A DNA stretch of 64,000 bases, taken from Saprospiraceae bacterium. Lineage in GTDB: Bacteria; Bacteroidota; Bacteroidia; Chitinophagales; Saprospiraceae. The notes beneath the pieces were generated by a model that searched no databases, was not told the origin of the DNA, and was given only the letters and a program-made list of their open reading frames with translations. Shown here in pieces: positions 26,778 through 35,854 of this stretch (the first letter of the stretch is position 1; each line of letters begins with the position of its first letter). The stretch lies in contig JADJYQ010000001.1 of assembly GCA_016719615.1 (NCBI GenBank), forward strand, positions 222,501-286,500. The letters run 5' to 3'. The translations under genes and the position numbers were made by a program.

Positions 26778-28292
26778 TTATGAATTGGCTTCAGCGAGCA
26801 ATTTCTTACCTTTTTCTATGGCGTCATCTATGGTTCCCACCAGATTGAACGCCGCTTCCGGATATTCGTCCACTTCGCCATCCATGATCATGTTAAATCC
26901 GCGAATGGTTTCTTCAATGGGTACAAATACTCCCTTTAAACCAGTAAACTGTTCGGCAACGTGGAAAGGTTGTGACAAGAATCGTTGAACACGTCGAGCA
27001 CGGTGAACGACCAATTTATCTTCTTCCGAAAGTTCCTCCATCCCCAGGATGGCAATGATATCTAACAATTCATTATAGCGCTGGAGTATCCCTTTGACGC
27101 GTTGAGCTGTATTATAATGCAGTTCTCCGATCACCAAAGGATCCAGAATTCGGGAAGTAGAGTCAAGAGGGTCAACCGCAGGATAAATCCCCAAAGCTGC
27201 AATTTTACGACTTAATACCGTCGTAGCATCCAGGTGGGCGAAAGTAGTCGCTGGTGCAGGGTCAGTTAAGTCATCGGCAGGTACGTAAACTGCTTGTACT
27301 GATGTAATAGAACCTCTTTTGGTCGAGGTGATTCTTTCCTGCATCAGTCCCATTTCAGAAGCGAGTGTAGGCTGGTAACCAACCGCAGAAGGCATCCGAC
27401 CCAAAAGGGCTGACACCTCAGAACCCGCTTGTGTAAAACGGAAAATATTATCGATAAAGAACAAAATGTCTTTTCCTCCTGCCGGATCATTCATATCCCC
27501 GTCGCGGAAATATTCAGCAACCGTTAATCCGGACAAAGCTACGCGCGCACGCGCGCCGGGAGGTTCATTCATCTGTCCAAAAATAAATGTAGCTTTAGAA
27601 TCTTTAAGGCCTTCCATATCAACTTTACTTAAATCCCAGCCTCCTTTTTCCATGCTGTGTTTAAAGTCATCGCCATATTTTATAATCCCAGCTTCGATCA
27701 TTTCTCTCAAAAGGTCATTTCCTTCGCGCGTACGTTCGCCTACACCTGCAAATACTGACAATCCGCCATATCCTTTTGCGATGTTGTTGATCAACTCCTG
27801 GATCAATACGGTTTTACCTACACCAGCACCACCAAAGAGCCCGATTTTTCCACCTTTTGAGTAAGGTTCGATCAAGTCAATAACCTTTATTCCAGTAAAC
27901 AATACTTCCGTTTCTGTAGAAAGGTCCTCGTATGTTGGTGGTTTTTTATGAATAGAATAAGCGTGTTTTTTCTCAACAGTTTTCAAACCGTCTATACTCT
28001 GTCCGACCACATTGAACAATCTTCCTTTGATATCTTCTCCAACGGGCATAGATATTGTTTCTGCCAGGTCGATGACTTCCGCCCCTCTGGTAAGCCCATC
28101 AGTGGAATCCATGGCAATAGCCCTAACACTGTCTTCTCCAAGATGTTGTTGAACTTCGAGAATGAGATCTTCCTTTCCCTGTCTTTTAATACAGAGCGCA
28201 TTGTAAATTTCAGGAAGATAAGAACCTTCCGCTGAAAAGCTCACATCCACCACAGGACCAATGATTTGCGATACGCGACCCAGATTTGCCAT
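26778..28292 (-). CDS. atpD: ATP synthase F1 beta subunit
   Basis: 504 residues, the catalytic subunit of the F1 head at the inner face of the cytoplasmic membrane. Walker A GGAGVGKT at 154-161, followed by the conserved GVGERTREGNDL, Walker B in ILFFIDNIFRFTQAG, the PSAVGYQPTLASEMG segment, and the ATPase alpha/beta signature PAVDPLDSTSR. No damage seen. A TATATTTG -7 box lies 34 bases upstream of the ATG. Confidence 0.98.
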   Translation of the reverse strand: MANLGRVSQIIGPVVDVSFSAEGSYLPEIYNALCIKRQGKEDLILEVQQHLGEDSVRAIAMDSTDGLTRGAEVIDLAETISMPVGEDIKGRLFNVVGQSIDGLKTVEKKHAYSIHKKPPTYEDLSTETEVLFTGIKVIDLIEPYSKGGKIGLFGGAGVGKTVLIQELINNIAKGYGGLSVFAGVGERTREGNDLLREMIEAGIIKYGDDFKHSMEKGGWDLSKVDMEGLKDSKATFIFGQMNEPPGARARVALSGLTVAEYFRDGDMNDPAGGKDILFFIDNIFRFTQAGSEVSALLGRMPSAVGYQPTLASEMGLMQERITSTKRGSITSVQAVYVPADDLTDPAPATTFAHLDATTVLSRKIAALGIYPAVDPLDSTSRILDPLVIGELHYNTAQRVKGILQRYNELLDIIAILGMEELSEEDKLVVHRARRVQRFLSQPFHVAEQFTGLKGVFVPIEETIRGFNMIMDGEVDEYPEAAFNLVGTIDDAIEKGKKLLAEANS

Positions 28293-28326
28293 ACTGATTT
28301 TTTTCTATAAGTTTTTAAAAGTCGCG

Positions 28327-28334
28327 CAAATATA
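28327..28334 (-). promoter_or_regulatory. -7 box for atpDC
   Basis: TATATTTG followed by CGC on the minus strand, 34 bases upstream of the atpD ATG. Confidence 0.55.
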
Positions 28335-28343
28335 TGTACATCT

Positions 28344-29729
28344 TTGCCTAGAATCAAAAACATTGACAAAGCCTTGACAAGTCATTTATCAGCTCATTTG
28401 ATTGAACTTTTTGACGGGCTCCGTCAGAAACTTATGGAAGGCTGTCCTGACAATGCATTGAAAGATTTGTCAGATGCCATCATTTCAGCCGGATTGTTAG
28501 CAAAAGGGGCTGCTGTTAACACTATTGAAACAGACTACATATTGTCGCAGGAATTCCAATGGGTTTTTCCAGATATTCAAAAAATGGTTGAGGAAGCTCT
28601 GGAAGTGGGATTTCCCGAATTCATCATCGAATGGGCACTTCTACTAGCGAAAGACAAAAAAGTGCTGCCCGCCAACATATTAACGCCCATGATGAGGTAT
28701 TTTTCGAAGCATCCGGATTTAGCGGTTCATTTGGTTCCAGCAATAGGTCCCAGAGGTTTTCAATTGGCAAAGCACTTTGATGAATTTGCTTTGTTCGATC
28801 ATCGCAAATGGCAGGACCCTTTATCTTTCAAACAGCGTGCGCAGCGCAAATTTGCATTTAGTCTTTTATGCCTTCAGGATCCGGAAACGGCACTTCAATA
28901 CATAATCGCTCATTTTTCGAAAATGCATGAGGATGACAAGAAAAATTTCTTGGGGCAAATTCTCAAAAACGGGGTAGAAGAAAACCAGATTCTATCAGAT
29001 TTTCTTTCCAAAGGAAAATCCCAAATATTGCAGATCTTTTTCGTTCGTTACTGTTTGTTACATCACAAGGACTTTTACGAAATCAATAAAGAACAGCTTC
29101 AAAATTCAAAAAACAAAAATGATCTGCTGTCCTTTCAATTTCAACAAACTAACGGTCGTAAGTTTCAATGGGCTCCGGAGTTAGTCATAGCAGCAATGAA
29201 CCCCGATATGATTTCAGAACTGGGTATTGAATCTTATTTTTTTGAATACATTCAACAACAGCAGATGGAATCTGCATTTCTGGATTCTTTCCAAGGATAT
29301 CCCAAATCTAAACTCAGAAATCAATATTTTAAATGGCTGATCAAAAACAAATGCTTGACTGAAGAATTTCCAATGGAGAAACTTACACAGGGTATGGATT
29401 TTCTTTCTTACAATGCCTGTTGTATAGAATGGCTGGAAACCCTGAATGGTCAAACGGATATGGAAGCATTTTACAAAGCGTCTCTACATCACCGGCATTT
29501 TTGGTCGGATGAGTTATGCCAAACAATTATAAGTATTTCAAAGATTCCTGAAATTACTAAAAAATTTGAAATGATGGTATTCTGGCAGTTGATGGCTTTT
29601 AAAATGAATCCAGTATCGAATTACGCAAATAAACTTCCCGATGAATACAGATTCAGGATCAGCGATCATTTAAATTTCGAACAAGTGATCCGGTTTAGGA
29701 AGTTTATGAGGAAGTTGGATAAAGCCTAA
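28344..29729 (+). CDS. DUF5691-like helical protein
   Basis: 461 residues, soluble, almost entirely helical. The stretch HLVPAIGPRGFQLAKHFDEFALF resembles the ...LP.LG.RGRWLA... signature that I associate with DUF5691 proteins, which are often encoded near SWIM-type zinc-finger, MoxR-ATPase and VWA genes. None of those is adjacent here, so the role is open. The start is uncertain: a TTG at 28344 (PRIKNIDKAL) opens the frame and the first ATG is some 30 codons in (MEGCPDNALKDL). It is divergent from atpD with about 50 bases between them. An imperfect ACTAACG..CGTAAGT palindrome is at 29147-29162. Confidence 0.55.
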   Translation: MPRIKNIDKALTSHLSAHLIELFDGLRQKLMEGCPDNALKDLSDAIISAGLLAKGAAVNTIETDYILSQEFQWVFPDIQKMVEEALEVGFPEFIIEWALLLAKDKKVLPANILTPMMRYFSKHPDLAVHLVPAIGPRGFQLAKHFDEFALFDHRKWQDPLSFKQRAQRKFAFSLLCLQDPETALQYIIAHFSKMHEDDKKNFLGQILKNGVEENQILSDFLSKGKSQILQIFFVRYCLLHHKDFYEINKEQLQNSKNKNDLLSFQFQQTNGRKFQWAPELVIAAMNPDMISELGIESYFFEYIQQQQMESAFLDSFQGYPKSKLRNQYFKWLIKNKCLTEEFPMEKLTQGMDFLSYNACCIEWLETLNGQTDMEAFYKASLHHRHFWSDELCQTIISISKIPEITKKFEMMVFWQLMAFKMNPVSNYANKLPDEYRFRISDHLNFEQVIRFRKFMRKLDKA

Positions 29730-30182
29730 AGGGGAAATGTAAAAGGCAGAAATTGGGGATGAGGTTAGCTGCAATTCGCTGTTTTTTTAAATCTTTTAAA
29801 TCTCTTAATTCTTCATTTCGTTGTTCATTATTGGCTTTCATGCAAAAAATACTAACAAACGTTTGTAAGTATCTTTGAATATAGACATCCACTTCAGCCT
29901 TTGACCTTTTCACCTTTCGTCCGGTACTCTATATCGATTCCAGATCTTGTTTTCTATTCACCTCCAGGTAGGAAAACTCAGTTTCCCACTTGCGGCGGGC
30001 AAGTCCCGGCAGTCGAGTCAAGACGCAGACTCCGCTCAACAGGAAGAGTCAAAGACTCTACTCAGTACAGGGTTAATCTGATCATAATTGATGTTAAATT
30101 ATTAAACACATTATAGCAATAAGCACTTAGCTTATAGCATTCTTCCTCCTTTACTCTTTAATCTTCAGCCTTTAGCCTATCC
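29730..30182. other. Gene-free, repeat-rich spacer
   Basis: No credible gene. It contains AAGCCTAAAGG and CAGCCTTTAGCCTATCC words near both ends, an elongated palindrome variant at 29851-29870, and a hairpin ACTTGC-GGCGG-GCAAGT at 29988-30004. Confidence 0.55.
29851..29870. repeat. Elongated variant of the ACTAAC palindrome
   Basis: ACTAACAAACGTTTGTAAGT, 20 bp, palindromic except for one mismatched pair; flanked by AT on each side. Confidence 0.55.
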
Positions 30183-32312
30183 TTACTCCTCCGCTTCTTT
30201 ATGGATCGCTTTATATTCGCTGATCAACCGTTGTTGGATGTCAGGACTTACAGGTGCGTATTCATTGAAATGTAATTTGAACTTTGCTTTTCCCTGGGTC
30301 ATTGACCGTAGACTTGAGGAGTAATTATGCATTTCAGATAAGGGGACTTTTGCTTTTATTTTTTTGTAATGGCCCTCGGAGTCCATACCGAGAATGATGG
30401 CTCTTCTGGTTTGAAGGTCGCCCATTATGTCGCCCATAGCTTCATCCTGGCAGAGAATTTCAAGTTCATAAACGGGTTCCAGTATTTGAGGGGCAGCAGT
30501 GTGGAACGAATCTTTAAAAGCCATAGTTCCGGCTATCTGAAAGGCCATATCATTACTGTCGACCGGGTGCATTTTTCCATCAAAAACAGAAACTCTGATG
30601 TCTGTACAATAAGAACCTGTAAGGGGCCCTTCGATCATTTTATTCATAATCCCTTTTTTAATAGCGGACGAAAACTTGGTATCAATAGCACCTCCAACGA
30701 TACACCAGTAAAACGCCAGTTTTCCGCCCCAGGGCAATTCTTCAGTTTCCCGGTTCCGCACGTTAAGGCCAGATGGATCTCCAATGCCTTCGTGCCAGGG
30801 TTCCACTCGCATATGTACTTCTGCAAATTGTCCGGCGCCACCCGATTGTTTTTTATGTCGATAACTCGTATCGGAGGCTTTCGTAATCGTTTCGAGATAT
30901 GGGATTCTGGGCTTCAAGAAATCAATATGCAGACTGTGTAATTTCTCTATGCGGTATTTCAGCAAATCGAGATGCAGCTGACCTTGACCATGAAGGATAT
31001 TTTGCTTTAAACGTTGTGATTGCTCAAGGACCAATGTAGGATCTTCTTCCTGCAATTCGTGTATGGCTTTAATCAATTTTTCAAGATCGTTTTTATTCTC
31101 GGTTGATATGGCAGCCCTGATTCTGGGTTCCGGAAATGGAATCGGCTCTATCTGTACATCATTACCTTTGATGCTTAGCGTATTGTTGGTGTGGCTATCT
31201 CTCAATTTTACGATGACGCCCAGATCTCCTGCAACCAATTCAGAAACGGCTTCCCGCGTTTTTCCGTTTGAAACAAAAATCTGATTGAGTCTTTCGGAAT
31301 TTCGGTTCGAGTTATTCACCAACTCATCTCCAGTTTTTATTTTACCACTGAATACTTTAAAGTAGGATACTTTTCCAACTTTAGCTTCACTCATCGTTTT
31401 ATAAATAAATAAAACAGGTGGCCCACTTAATTTGGCAGGCAATTCTCCATTGGTAAGTCTGGCAGGTGGGCGATCTGCCGGTGATGGACACACATCATTG
31501 ATGAAACCCATGATACGACCGCTTCCCATGTTCTTTGTAGCACTTGCACAAAAAACAGGAAACAAACTCCTGGCAGCAATACCTTTTCGCAAACCATCGG
31601 CTAACTCCGATTCTTCCAGAGTGCCCGTTGCAAAATAATGATCCATCAGGGTATCATCATTTTCTGCCGCAGCTTCAACGATTGCATTGTGTAGTTCTTT
31701 GGCTTTGGCCATATATTCATCGGGTATAGGTTTTTTAACAGGTTTGCCCCCATCTGCAGCAAATTCATACAGGACCATTCTTAAGGCATCTACAATGGTC
31801 CGAAAAGAGCTTCCGGTGTTGACCGGAAACTGAAAAGGTATGAGTTTATGCCCGAACCTCTCGCGAGCTTGCTCCAGAGATGCGTCATAATCCGATTTTT
31901 CGTGATCGCATTGATTCATTACAAACATCATGGGTAAATGAAATTTATCAGCATATTCCCAGATGAGCTCGGTGCCAACTTCAACCCCATGAGCTGAGTT
32001 GATAACCATCAAGCCCAAATCCGCCACCTTCATAGAAGAGAGTATTTCACCTACGAAATCGTCTGAGCCCGGTGTATCAATAATATTGATTTTTGATTCT
32101 TTCCAGCTCACATGCATGAGCTTGCTGAACAAACTGGATTTTCGCTCCTGTTCAATATCTGAAAAATCAGAAACGGTATTACCCGCTTCTACCGTTCCCC
32201 TACGGGTAATGGCTTTTGCTTCATACAACATACTTTCGATCAGGCTGGTTTTTCCACTATGGGAGTGGCCCAGCAAAACGACATTCCTGATGTGCTTGGG
32301 ATCCTGGCTCAT
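30183..32312 (-). CDS. EF-G-like translational GTPase (FusA2 type)
   Basis: 709 residues with the full EF-G domain order: GTPase, domain II (SYFKVFSGKIKTGDEL), III, IV (HKKQSGGAGQFAEVHM) and V (EILCQDEAMGDIMGDLQTRRA). P-loop GHSHSGKT at 15-22. The G3 motif is DTPGSDDF (79-86), so the catalytic His of DTPGH in elongation factors is Ser83. G4 is NQCD (133-136) instead of NKxD. These changes fit EF-G-2-type paralogues rather than the main translocase. The cellular role is uncertain; ribosome binding is likely, translocase activity is not shown. It is a single gene with no partner. Confidence 0.85.
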   Translation of the reverse strand: MSQDPKHIRNVVLLGHSHSGKTSLIESMLYEAKAITRRGTVEAGNTVSDFSDIEQERKSSLFSKLMHVSWKESKINIIDTPGSDDFVGEILSSMKVADLGLMVINSAHGVEVGTELIWEYADKFHLPMMFVMNQCDHEKSDYDASLEQARERFGHKLIPFQFPVNTGSSFRTIVDALRMVLYEFAADGGKPVKKPIPDEYMAKAKELHNAIVEAAAENDDTLMDHYFATGTLEESELADGLRKGIAARSLFPVFCASATKNMGSGRIMGFINDVCPSPADRPPARLTNGELPAKLSGPPVLFIYKTMSEAKVGKVSYFKVFSGKIKTGDELVNNSNRNSERLNQIFVSNGKTREAVSELVAGDLGVIVKLRDSHTNNTLSIKGNDVQIEPIPFPEPRIRAAISTENKNDLEKLIKAIHELQEEDPTLVLEQSQRLKQNILHGQGQLHLDLLKYRIEKLHSLHIDFLKPRIPYLETITKASDTSYRHKKQSGGAGQFAEVHMRVEPWHEGIGDPSGLNVRNRETEELPWGGKLAFYWCIVGGAIDTKFSSAIKKGIMNKMIEGPLTGSYCTDIRVSVFDGKMHPVDSNDMAFQIAGTMAFKDSFHTAAPQILEPVYELEILCQDEAMGDIMGDLQTRRAIILGMDSEGHYKKIKAKVPLSEMHNYSSSLRSMTQGKAKFKLHFNEYAPVSPDIQQRLISEYKAIHKEAEE

Positions 32313-32708
32313 ACCTTTTGTTTTATGGTTTTCAAATTAGATTGCAACAAGTTATTTGATTTACACAGATTAAAAAAAATTATTAGCCAATTATTTTTAA
32401 ATTAGAAAATACTCTATTGTATATCTAATTGAATTTCAGTAATTATGATTTGTAATGTCAAAGTCAATCTTTCTAAACATGAGCCGTCGACAGAATCACC
32501 ATTAAAATTGATTCATCATCAACCTGAAAAAAGAAGAATTTTTATGGATAAAATTTCAAAATTTTAATTTTAATATACTCATTATAAGTATTATACAAAT
32601 ATATATTATTTTAATGTATTAATCATTTGGCTATTTTATCCATATTTTTTACTCCATTTATCTGAAAATATCTATTTTTGCAGTCCAATTTTAAAGACCT
32701 CTAGGTAT
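32313..32708. other. AT-rich spacer between the divergent EF-G-like gene and rplU
   Basis: Very AT-rich with no gene seen. It contains the rplU -7 box and, near 32360, a TTTACACAGATTAA phrase related to the ACGGATTnn repeats. Confidence 0.6.
32673..32680 (+). promoter_or_regulatory. -7 box for rplU-rpmA
   Basis: TATTTTTG followed by CA matches TAnnTTTG, 28 bases upstream of the rplU ATG. Confidence 0.55.
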
Positions 32709-33020
32709 ATGATCGCAGTAGTGAACATCGCAGGACAACAATTCAAGTGCAGCTCGGGCCAGAAGTTATTTGTCCACAGGCTCGAAGCAGACCGTGGCGC
32801 TCAAGTTAATTTAGACCAGGTATTGATGATCATTAATGGCGACCAAACAACTGTTGGGACTCCTGTTGTGGAGGGCGCTAGTGTTTCAGCTAAAGTTTTA
32901 GACCACGTAAAGGGCGATAAACAAATCGTTTACAAAAAGAAGAAGAGAAAAGGATACGAGAAGAAAAACGGACATCGCCAGAGTTTTACACAAATCGAAA
33001 TTGAATCTATAAAATCCTGA
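32709..33020 (+). CDS. rplU: 50S ribosomal protein L21
   Basis: 103 residues. AVVNIAGQQFKCSSGQKLFVHRLEADRGAQVNLDQVLMI at the start and IVYKKKKRKGYEKKNGHRQSFTQIEIESI at the end are diagnostic of L21, which binds 23S rRNA near L20. rpmA follows 19 bases later, the usual rplU-rpmA pair. Confidence 0.97.
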   Translation: MIAVVNIAGQQFKCSSGQKLFVHRLEADRGAQVNLDQVLMIINGDQTTVGTPVVEGASVSAKVLDHVKGDKQIVYKKKKRKGYEKKNGHRQSFTQIEIESIKS

Positions 33021-33039
33021 TTTTTTAAAAATTTAAGCC

Positions 33040-33288
33040 ATGGCACATAAAAAAGGGGAAGGTAGTACCAGTAACGGTCGCGACAGTAATAGTAAACGTT
33101 TAGGTGTCAAATTATTTGGCGGTCAGCAAGCCATTGCAGGCAATATTATTGTGCGTCAGAGAGGTACCCGTTTTCATCCGGGGCAAAACGTGGGCATCGG
33201 TAAAGATTTTACCTTGTTTGCCTTAAAACCTGGTGTGGTTACTTTTAAGAAAACACGTCAGGATAGAACCGTAGTAGAGGTTCTTTAA
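33040..33288 (+). CDS. rpmA: 50S ribosomal protein L27
   Basis: 82 residues starting MAHKKGEGSTSNGRDSNSKRLGVKLFGGQ, the standard L27 N-terminus that reaches toward the peptidyl-transferase centre. There is no cleavable extension of the Firmicutes type. It is the second gene of the rplU operon. Confidence 0.97.
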   Translation: MAHKKGEGSTSNGRDSNSKRLGVKLFGGQQAIAGNIIVRQRGTRFHPGQNVGIGKDFTLFALKPGVVTFKKTRQDRTVVEVL

Positions 33289-33318
33289 TCCATTTTAAAA
33301 AATTCCTATTTCAAATTC

Positions 33319-34047
33319 TTAAAGGCTTATAGCTGCAAGTTTATCTGCAGGTACCCAGCCTGAATCGAATTCTGTCGTTTCAACTTTGATCCATGTTCCC
33401 AATTGGAGGGTCTTTTTAAGTTTCATCCCGGCTAGAAGTTGCTGAATATCTGGACTTTTTTCATCAGGAGATTTTTTAAGAGCAACAGGCATCATCAAAA
33501 TAAATTGGTCCGATTTCAGAAAAAGGTACTCTCTGTGTGCCGCCATTAATAAACTTATTACCGCGACGACCAACAAAGCATTTATGAAATATGGAAATTT
33601 CAAATACCTATCAGCTCTTTGCCAATAATAATTCAGGTACAAAGTAAAACTGATCAGCAACAGCGCTGCCATAAACCAAATTAATGTTGGCCACTGATTT
33701 AATACCGAAAAGTATATGCCTATGACTTTATTTTCAGGCAGCGCATATAATTCTAATCCTGTTTTTTTTTGCGAAACAGATAACATTTGCAAACATGATT
33801 CGCAGTTAGGGTCCCACTTCAGTGCCTTTTCAAAATAAAGTATTGCTGAGGGGTATTCAGAAAGTTTGTAATGGCACATGGCCTTATTAAAGTATAATTC
33901 AGATCCCTTGTTACCTTCATTTTCCAGTTTCGAAAGCGCAAACAATGCCTCATCAAATTTGCCGGCATTATAATATTGTTTTGCATCTTCTGCAATTACT
34001 TGAGTAAAGAAGAAGAGCAATAATGGGAAAGTAAAATATCCTTTCAT
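33319..34047 (-). CDS. TPR and SH3-like membrane protein (BatE-like)
   Basis: 242 residues. Signal or anchor (YFTFPLLLFFFTQVIA), two TPR units (AKQYYNAGKFDEALFALSKLE, LYFNKAMCHYKLSEYPSAILYFEKALKWDP), two transmembrane helices (about 118-140 and 150-170), and a C-terminal SH3-like segment (LGTWIKVETTEFDSGWVPADKLAAI). The order is that of BatE of the Bat aerotolerance cluster, but the batABCD genes are not here, so BatE identity is tentative. Its ATG overlaps the OstA-like stop by four bases, suggesting coupled expression. Confidence 0.6.
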   Translation of the reverse strand: MKGYFTFPLLLFFFTQVIAEDAKQYYNAGKFDEALFALSKLENEGNKGSELYFNKAMCHYKLSEYPSAILYFEKALKWDPNCESCLQMLSVSQKKTGLELYALPENKVIGIYFSVLNQWPTLIWFMAALLLISFTLYLNYYWQRADRYLKFPYFINALLVVAVISLLMAAHREYLFLKSDQFILMMPVALKKSPDEKSPDIQQLLAGMKLKKTLQLGTWIKVETTEFDSGWVPADKLAAISL

Positions 34048-35854
34048 TCTTTATTCCATTTTAAGATATCATCCAGAGATTCAGGCTTTTCATCATATCT
34101 TGGATGATGCCCTTCCAAAAACTTTTTCCGACCTTCACTTAGTGGTAAGATCTGACCTTGAGGTTTTATAAAAAAATCGATGTAATCAATTTTTTTATCG
34201 GATGTAAAATTAAATTTCATCCTGCTGCATTGAATAAAGTTAGTACCCATATAACCCTTATCTCCATCTTGTAGAAAATATACGGATTCTGCATTTCCTT
34301 CCACCAACATATGTTTTATTTTTTGATCTTCAAAATGTCCTTGAATAAATCGGCCCTTTATCTGTTGGTCTATAATTTCATGTTCTCGATTGATGATAAA
34401 GCCATTTGGCGACAGAAAAAAATCTTTTAAGGATTTGTCCTTCAGGACCATTCTAATGGTATCACCGGTCATTTGAGAACTGTCAGACCACATCACAGGA
34501 TTCTCGAATAAATAGAAAGAAGAATCTTTACCTGAAAAATACAATGAATCGCATTTACCACGTAAATGTATATGCCAGATTTTGACATGGCCCCAGGCTT
34601 TTATCGTTTGAAAGCTATCATTTTCTTGTTTGATATTTTCTGAAAAAAGACTGTCTGCTGCGAGATATAATGAATCTCCGTCAAACAATATGACGAGATA
34701 AGGTCTCCGGTTCCAACCAATAGCGGAAAACATTTTTTCGTTTTACTGTAACTGAATGAATCACTTACAATGGTGTATCCTTCAGTGGTGTCAGTTACTA
34801 CTACAGCTCCGCTGGCTGTTCCAATATCAGTTTTGCCATCGTATTTTAATCTCGCCGATTGAATCATCCGTCCTGCTTCTAAAACCCGGGGATTCCCTTG
34901 CACCTGAAGCGATTTGCTGAATCTGTTGTATTCAATATTTTGTCCTTCGAGGATGCGCTCTCCTTCCTGGTAATAAGCATTTCCAAAAAGCAACACGTCA
35001 CCATTGGATTCATTAAAAACAATACTATCGGCTTTAGCTTCTTGTTGATCGTCTTTGATACTTGCATGCCCAACCAAAGTAATTTTTTTACGCAATGCAT
35101 CGTGATAAATAATTTTTGCATCTGCTTTTTGAGATCCTCTGGTATATCTTGGAGAATTTCCAAAGTATGATTTTTGTTCTTCGATCAGGTAATATCCTTC
35201 GTCGGTATAAATCTTTAAAGAATCCTGTTTTATCAAGCTTGGTCCAATAAAAATAACTTTGCGCTCACGGGTTTGATATAACAAAGTATCTGCAATTAAA
35301 CTCATGCTATCTTTTAATAAAACGACAACACTATCTTTGAAAAAAGCTTCACCCGTTTTTGCATCATAATATCCTCTGCTGCTTCTAAGTTTGGCTTGTT
35401 CCGAAAACATAACACCGCCCTGCAAATATTTTGAAATTCTAGTATTTAAATCATATTGCATGGATTCTGTGAAAAGCTGCTGATCTTTGTGTTTGAGTAC
35501 AACTTTTCCTTTGAGATTTGCCATCCGCTGATCTCCATCGTAAAACAGGCTATCGGCATATAATTGCAGACTGTCTCCTTCCAAAATGCGGACATGTCCC
35601 ATCGCCGTGACTTTATTGGAGTCGATGATTGCAGAATCGCATAACAAATAACTTGCACGATGCCTAACCAAAACATCCTTCGATAAATATTGTAATTCTC
35701 GGCCTCCAATCCTTTCGAAACGCAATACATCTGCATGAATGACCTGCACGCGTGAAGAAATGGAATCTTTTTGTTGTGCATTTACAATTACACCAAAAAG
35801 CAACAGGATGTAAGTAAAAAAAGAAGGTTTGAAAAACTTAATCCTATTTATCAT
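34044..35854 (-). CDS. OstA/LptA-like LPS-transport protein, with an apparent frameshift
   Basis: About 604 residues when joined. Signal peptide (FFTYILLLFGVIVNAQ), then repeated OstA-type beta-jellyroll segments: VIHADVLRFERIGGRELQ, LYADSLFYDGDQRMANLKGKVVL, LEGQNIEYNRFSKSLQVQGNP. These resemble LptA/LptD N-domains that shield LPS across the periplasm. The first frame goes wrong after SDSFSYSKTKK. The next frame carries on with MFSAIGWNRRPYLVILFDGDSLYLAADSLF. One extra A in the A6 run (T6 at 34733-34738 on the plus strand) restores one protein. It overlaps the oxidoreductase stop at its start and the BatE-like ATG at its end. Confidence 0.8.

Noticed and set aside
27466..27864. Antisense frame within atpD
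   Set aside because: Shadow of a highly conserved gene.
30369..30941. Long antisense frame within the EF-G-like gene
   Set aside because: The minus-strand gene has strong EF-G conservation; the antisense frame has none.
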